A DNA stretch of 64,000 nt from Paenibacillus aquistagni. Its GTDB lineage: Bacteria > Bacillota > Bacilli > Paenibacillales > Paenibacillaceae. The notes beneath the pieces are model-generated. The model was not told the origin of the DNA and made no database searches. It worked only from the letters and a program-made list of their open reading frames with translations. The DNA lies in the NCBI RefSeq assembly GCF_900177815.1, contig NZ_FXAZ01000001.1, forward strand, positions 992,001-1,056,000, read 5' to 3'. Below are positions 60,553-64,000 of the stretch, one piece after another; position 1 is the stretch's first letter; every line of letters starts with the position of its first letter. Position numbers and translations under genes: made by a program.

Positions 60553-61391
60553 TCCAATTAGCTGCATCTGAATACACACGCATCCTTCCATATATCTCAT
60601 CTGAGGAAGACGACAGCAGGTTCATATTCGTGTTTGTATACTCCGTAATTGAACAATTGCAGCCTGGCGGTATTTATGTCAATGATCGCCAAGCACCAAC
60701 TGCAGGATTGGTCGTTAGTCGTGGAGGGAAATATTACGTTTTTGGCACGCTGGCAGATCAGAACTTCAATAAATCTTTGGTGGAGTTTTTAATAGATGAG
60801 CGTAATCACTGTCAATTCTATGATTTATACGCTTCTTCATCAACTTGGATGACGTACCTAAGTGCAGCTCTCAAGGAGCACGTGGTCCCTTTATCGAGAA
60901 CGCACTATACATACGTGGAGGGAGCGATTCCAAATGCGTCAGTAGATTTAGAGGATGATCTATCTCTGACAGACATTGATTCTTATATCTATAATAAGTA
61001 TCAACAGGAAGTAGATGCTTCCTACAAGCAGCTTTGGAACTCCGCAGAGGATTATCTTCATACTGCCTTTGGATATTGTTTCATGGCGAATGATCAGATT
61101 GTCTCAACCTGCCATACGTTCTACATTGGAGGAGGGTATATTGAACCTGATATTCGAACTCATTCCGACTATAGGCAGCGCGGCTATGCTCTTCGATTGT
61201 GTCAGCATTTTATTAAAAGGAGCGTCGAGCGCGGGCTTATTCCGTATTGGGATTGTGATGCTGGCAACCAGGCTTCAAATGCACTAGCGCTGAGGCTGGG
61301 ATTATCCAGAGTCGGTGACGTGCCAATCCTCTGGTGGCATGAAGACAAAGAGATCATACAGCGCTATCTTATCAAATATGGATACATCTAA
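60549..61391 (+). CDS. GNAT acetyltransferase with N-terminal extension (GNAT_acetyltr_2-like)
   Basis: A 280-residue protein at TTG 60549 with AGGTGAGC upstream. The N-terminal 140 residues form a separate strand-rich domain (GGIYVNDRQAPTAGLVVSRG). The C-terminal GNAT core shows PDIRTHSDYRQRGYALRLCQ and WDCDAGNQASNALALRLGLS. This two-domain form is common in Paenibacillus and Bacillus; the substrate is unknown. Confidence 0.82.
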   Translation: MIQLAASEYTRILPYISSEEDDSRFIFVFVYSVIEQLQPGGIYVNDRQAPTAGLVVSRGGKYYVFGTLADQNFNKSLVEFLIDERNHCQFYDLYASSSTWMTYLSAALKEHVVPLSRTHYTYVEGAIPNASVDLEDDLSLTDIDSYIYNKYQQEVDASYKQLWNSAEDYLHTAFGYCFMANDQIVSTCHTFYIGGGYIEPDIRTHSDYRQRGYALRLCQHFIKRSVERGLIPYWDCDAGNQASNALALRLGLSRVGDVPILWWHEDKEIIQRYLIKYGYI

Positions 61392-61393
61392 CT

Positions 61394-61430
61394 TTACCCC
61401 CCCTGCTTAGCGGTGGGGGTATGTGTTTTT
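61394..61430 (+). terminator. Intrinsic terminator
   Basis: TACCCCCC pairs with GGGGGTA around a short loop, followed by TGTGTTTTT. Confidence 0.7.
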
Positions 61431-61532
61431 CATGAAGAAATAGTATAATAGAATAATTAGCATGTTATGGAAATGGACATAATGGCTATACCAAGATGAT
61501 CCAAAATCAAGTATACGGAGACTTACAATACC

Positions 61533-62084
61533 ATGATTATTGATCAACAATCCTATGACTGCCGAGGGCTTCATTATATCATTCGTTCTGCTGAAATAGC
61601 AGACGCACAAGCCATGTCACAATTAAGAGTGCAGATCGATGGGGAGACGGAATATATGGATCGTGAGCGAGGAGAAGCCTATCTCTCGCCTGATGATTTT
61701 GAGAGAGTCATTAAGATGGATACGGAGCAATCGGCCAATCTATTTCTCGTTGCAGAGGCCGAGAACAAACTGATCGGCTATGCTCGCTGTGAAGGAAGTG
61801 AGTTAAAGCGTCTCGCCCATAGAGCTGAATTTGGCATCGGTGTGTGCAAGCCGTACTGGGGCTTCAGAGTGGGGACAGAACTGCTGAGGCAAGCCATTGC
61901 TTGGGCTGATGCTAACGACATACTGAAGCTTTCGCTGTCCGTTCTTGAATGCAATACAAAGGCGCTCAGGCTCTATGAAAAACATGGATTTGAAATTGAA
62001 GGCCGTTTAAGAAATGATAAGCGGCTGGCTGATGGAAGATTGTATGATACGATCGTCATGGGCAGATTAAGATCGCAGACATAA
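61533..62084 (+). CDS. GNAT acetyltransferase
   Basis: A 183-residue enzyme. YIIRSAEIADAQAMSQLRVQ opens the fold, FGIGVCKPYWGFRVGTELLR is motif A and VLECNTKALRLYEKHGFEIE motif B, ending GRLYDTIVMGRL. GGAG lies twelve bases before ATG 61533, a long spacing. It is a stand-alone acetyltransferase of unknown substrate. Confidence 0.88.
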   Translation: MIIDQQSYDCRGLHYIIRSAEIADAQAMSQLRVQIDGETEYMDRERGEAYLSPDDFERVIKMDTEQSANLFLVAEAENKLIGYARCEGSELKRLAHRAEFGIGVCKPYWGFRVGTELLRQAIAWADANDILKLSLSVLECNTKALRLYEKHGFEIEGRLRNDKRLADGRLYDTIVMGRLRSQT

Positions 62085-62103
62085 CAGTAAGGAGAAGGAA
62101 TAA

Positions 62104-62589
62104 ATGACGAAGACCATGCAGCGTGTTAAGGTTGCTTTATATACGATGTGCTTAGTTTGTGATGGAGATAAGGTGCTGTTAGTAAACAGACCCAATAAGC
62201 TAGGATTTCCTGGCTGGATCGGTCCTGGGGGTAAAGTTGATTTTCCTGAGAGTCTGACAGAAGGCGCGATTCGGGAGGTGTGGGAAGAAACCGGCTTGGT
62301 TGTGAGGGACCTTGTTTACAAAGGGCTTGATGAATTTGTCGACCCCGAAGAGGACTTTCGTTACATGGTCTTTAACTACGTGGCCACTTCTTTCGAAGGC
62401 GAGTTGTTGCAGGAGCCGCCTGAGGGAGAGCTTAAGTGGATCCCAATATCCGAAGCCATGAACTATCCGATGCAGCCATGGTTTAAGCGTCGTTTCCCAT
62501 TGTTCTTTGAGGAGGGAACTTTTGAGATTTTTGGCGTCTATGATCAGAAGGAGAAAGTTACGCATCGGGAATATGTGAAGAAATTATAG
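62104..62589 (+). CDS. NUDIX hydrolase (8-oxo-dGTP diphosphatase-like)
   Basis: A 161-residue enzyme with TAAGGAGAAGG upstream. The Nudix box is GPGGKVDFPESLTEGAIREV and WEETGL. PGWIGPGGK and the WKI/FKRRFPLFFEEGTFEIFGVY-like tail (short segment FPLFFEEGTFE) resemble the MutT/MTH1-type subgroup from Bacillales that sanitises oxidised nucleotides. The substrate is inferred. Confidence 0.85.
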   Translation: MTKTMQRVKVALYTMCLVCDGDKVLLVNRPNKLGFPGWIGPGGKVDFPESLTEGAIREVWEETGLVVRDLVYKGLDEFVDPEEDFRYMVFNYVATSFEGELLQEPPEGELKWIPISEAMNYPMQPWFKRRFPLFFEEGTFEIFGVYDQKEKVTHREYVKKL

Positions 62590-62639
62590 ATAAGTGAGGG
62601 TGGAGAAGGAAGACTTGAGTGATGCCTATGAGTATTAAA

Positions 62640-63048
62640 TGTTATCGGCACTCGAACTACCTGGGGGATGACTGGAACTCTACGAATCGATATATGATGG
62701 GCTGAAGCGGGAGGTTTTCGAGGAGACGGGGTTAACGATAACGGAGATCGAAGGCAGCCAGAAGCGCATCGATACTTGTGGGATCAACTATGATTTTGAA
62801 GTGGAGTGTGTAGAGCCTTATTGCGTCTATCAGACGATAAAAGGGCCGGTGGACTCCGCGGGCATGTATTTTATATGCCGTGCAGGGGGAAGACTGCTAA
62901 TCGAAGGCGATGATACCGCTAATATTCGTTGGATATCAAATGAAGAGGTCTATCAAATGATGCTGGATGCCCCTGCAATTCAGCAATGTAGATCGAGCAG
63001 GCTTGCATTACTATCTGCAGCATCGCTTTGATCTTAAGCTGTAGCAAA
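62640..63048 (+). pseudogene. NUDIX hydrolase with stop in the Nudix box
   Basis: The frame reads ALELPGG, then TGA, then LELYESIYDGLKREVFEETG, so the stop replaces one residue inside the Nudix box. It continues FEVECVEPYCVYQTIKGPVD. Near 62988 a second one-base shift moves the true tail NVDRAGLHYYLQHRFDLKL into another frame, ending near 63045. The N-terminal part before the box is also missing. At least three lesions are visible. Confidence 0.65.
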
Positions 63049-63103
63049 TCAACATAAGATGGAATGCTCACCCAATATAAGCTCAATTATGGAGGAAGAA
63101 CAT

Positions 63104-63559
63104 ATGAGTAATAAGGATATCGTTCACTTTATTACAGAGGCGAAGAAGAATGCGTACGCCTCAGGAGGAGGACTTGCATCCAAGCCGACAAGACCAGGCG
63201 CCAAGGACATACCCTATCAAAAAGATAAATGGTCGTACTTGGACAGTTATTACGGAGAACTGGATTTTATGGGCGAAGAGGTAGTGTGGGAACAGAACAG
63301 AGCGATATGGGGAATGAATTATCGCGGTGATACGTATGAAGAGATAGCAGGTTTCCCACAATTTTTGCTTGAAGCCTTAATGCGGGTTCCTGATGATGCC
63401 CCTTATCGTGGCCCGAAGCATTATGCGAACGGTCCATTTGAATACTTCTGTGAATGGTCTGGCAGTGTGGAATCCTTTCATGGCAGTGAATATGTGACAT
63501 ACGAAGGCAGCAGAATCTACAGCCTGCATTTCCATGGCGGGAAGATAAGCTACACCTAA
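63104..63559 (+). CDS. DUF5680-domain protein
   Basis: A 151-residue protein; ATG 63104 has GGAGGAAG upstream. IVHFITEAKKNAYASGGGLA and PYQKDKWSYLDSYYGELDFM, then GEEVVWEQNRAIWGMNYRG, match the DUF5680 domain often found alone or behind an XRE domain in Firmicutes. The function is unknown. Confidence 0.72.
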   Translation: MSNKDIVHFITEAKKNAYASGGGLASKPTRPGAKDIPYQKDKWSYLDSYYGELDFMGEEVVWEQNRAIWGMNYRGDTYEEIAGFPQFLLEALMRVPDDAPYRGPKHYANGPFEYFCEWSGSVESFHGSEYVTYEGSRIYSLHFHGGKISYT

Positions 63560-63679
63560 TACTTATGATAAGGGTGTTCAAATAAAGCGATTACAGAATG
63601 GTGTTGAGCAGGAGCAATGCAAAAATGGATTTGCTCTAAAGATCAAACGATAGATGCTTCGCTGCAGCTGTTGATGTAA

Positions 63680-63832
63680 GGGAATCATAAGAATCTCAAA
63701 TCCTTGCGGCTTGTGGACAGATTAGGATTCAACCTTGATGGAATAATGGAAAGAGGGAGCAGGTTCAGCTTGCCTGTTCAGCGATTCATCAATAACCACT
63801 CAAGACTTGCTAGATTAGCGGCGCATGACTAG
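63680..63832 (+). pseudogene. GNAT C-terminal remnant
   Basis: A frame without a start reads GNHKNLKSLRLVDRLGFNLD and GIMERG, the motif-B end of a GNAT, and runs to a TAG at 63830. The rest of 63560-63903 holds nothing else I can support. Confidence 0.5.
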
Positions 63833-63903
63833 CTGGCTTTGAATGCAGCAGAAAGTGATGATAGAATCAAACATACCAAACATACTCATAAGGAGAGGAT
63901 CAG

Positions 63904-64000
63904 ATGCAGACAACGACCACATTGTATCTCGTGCGTCATGGACAAACAGAATGGAATGTACAGCATCGCTTTCAAGGGCATCAAGACTCTCCATTGACCG
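63904..64000 (+). CDS. Histidine phosphatase, N-terminus (runs off the window)
   Basis: AAGGAGAGG precedes ATG 63904. The first residues, LYLVRHGQTEWNVQHRFQGH, hold the phospho-acceptor histidine and the typical N-x4-R-x-Q-G-x-x-D-S-P-L-T pattern of phosphoglycerate-mutase-like phosphatases. The rest is outside the window. Confidence 0.85.
   Translation, partial: MQTTTTLYLVRHGQTEWNVQHRFQGHQDSPLT

Noticed and set aside
1-64000. tRNA, rRNA, insertion sequences and prophage genes
   Set aside because: None could be recognised on either strand: no tRNA-like ends, no transposase motifs and no phage structural proteins.

Overview
The window looks like a low-to-mid-GC Gram-positive chromosome of the Bacillales, most likely Paenibacillus or a close relative. 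The evidence is strong AGGAGG ribosome-binding sites, many TTG/GTG starts, a Zur-box-controlled YcgR/YcgQ-type pair, a GH35 beta-galactosidase end, an Mqo gene, and relics of a Bacillales holin-like type I toxin beginning MEVKD. The organism call is inference from gene families and signals; no database search was run.

Layout. (1) 1-7,440 is ordinary chromosome with higher GC: a GH35 tail, a TVP38/VTT membrane protein, a leftward MFS gene with a broken SDR upstream, a zinc-responsive permease operon (3,070-5,429) and a two-gene membrane/secreted operon ending in a strong terminator (7,444-7,505). (2) 7,515 to about 26,250, with one weaker copy near 30,520, is visibly AT-richer. It is a run of short single-gene units, all on the + strand, separated by long imperfect palindromes. 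The best copies (8,023-8,181 and 8,957-9,144) open with a RYYYAAC-like box followed by GTGTTCACG or a close variant and close with CGTGAAC plus GTTRRRY-like boxes, the arrangement of integron attC sites. The cargo is typical of cassettes: GNATs, a HEPN-like protein, a SUKH immunity protein, P-loop kinases, DinB, VOC, PP2C, DUF3885 and DUF2569 proteins and several orphans. Two copies of a decayed type I toxin-antitoxin unit sit between these repeats as cassettes of their own. No integron integrase or other recombinase is in the window. (3) About 26-48 kb has the same kind of gene content (S66 peptidase, two nucleotidyltransferases, APH-type kinases, NUDIX, CHAP, SDR, many GNATs) but almost no recognisable repeats and many broken genes (frameshifts, nonsense codons, 5' truncations). 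(4) About 48-64 kb returns to higher GC: lipoproteins, Nif3, DJ-1, DinB, VOC, Mqo, then a mixed GNAT/NUDIX/histidine-phosphatase cluster running off the end.

Every gene from 3.1 kb to 64 kb is on the + strand. Few promoters or terminators are visible inside region 2, so the small genes there probably depend on read-through or weak internal starts, as in a cassette array. The functions are mostly self-contained (resistance, modification, housecleaning, toxin immunity) rather than one pathway. The most interesting feature is the attC-like repeat system itself: an apparent integrase-less cassette array in a Firmicute, partly eroded, with toxin-antitoxin relics as possible stabilisers.
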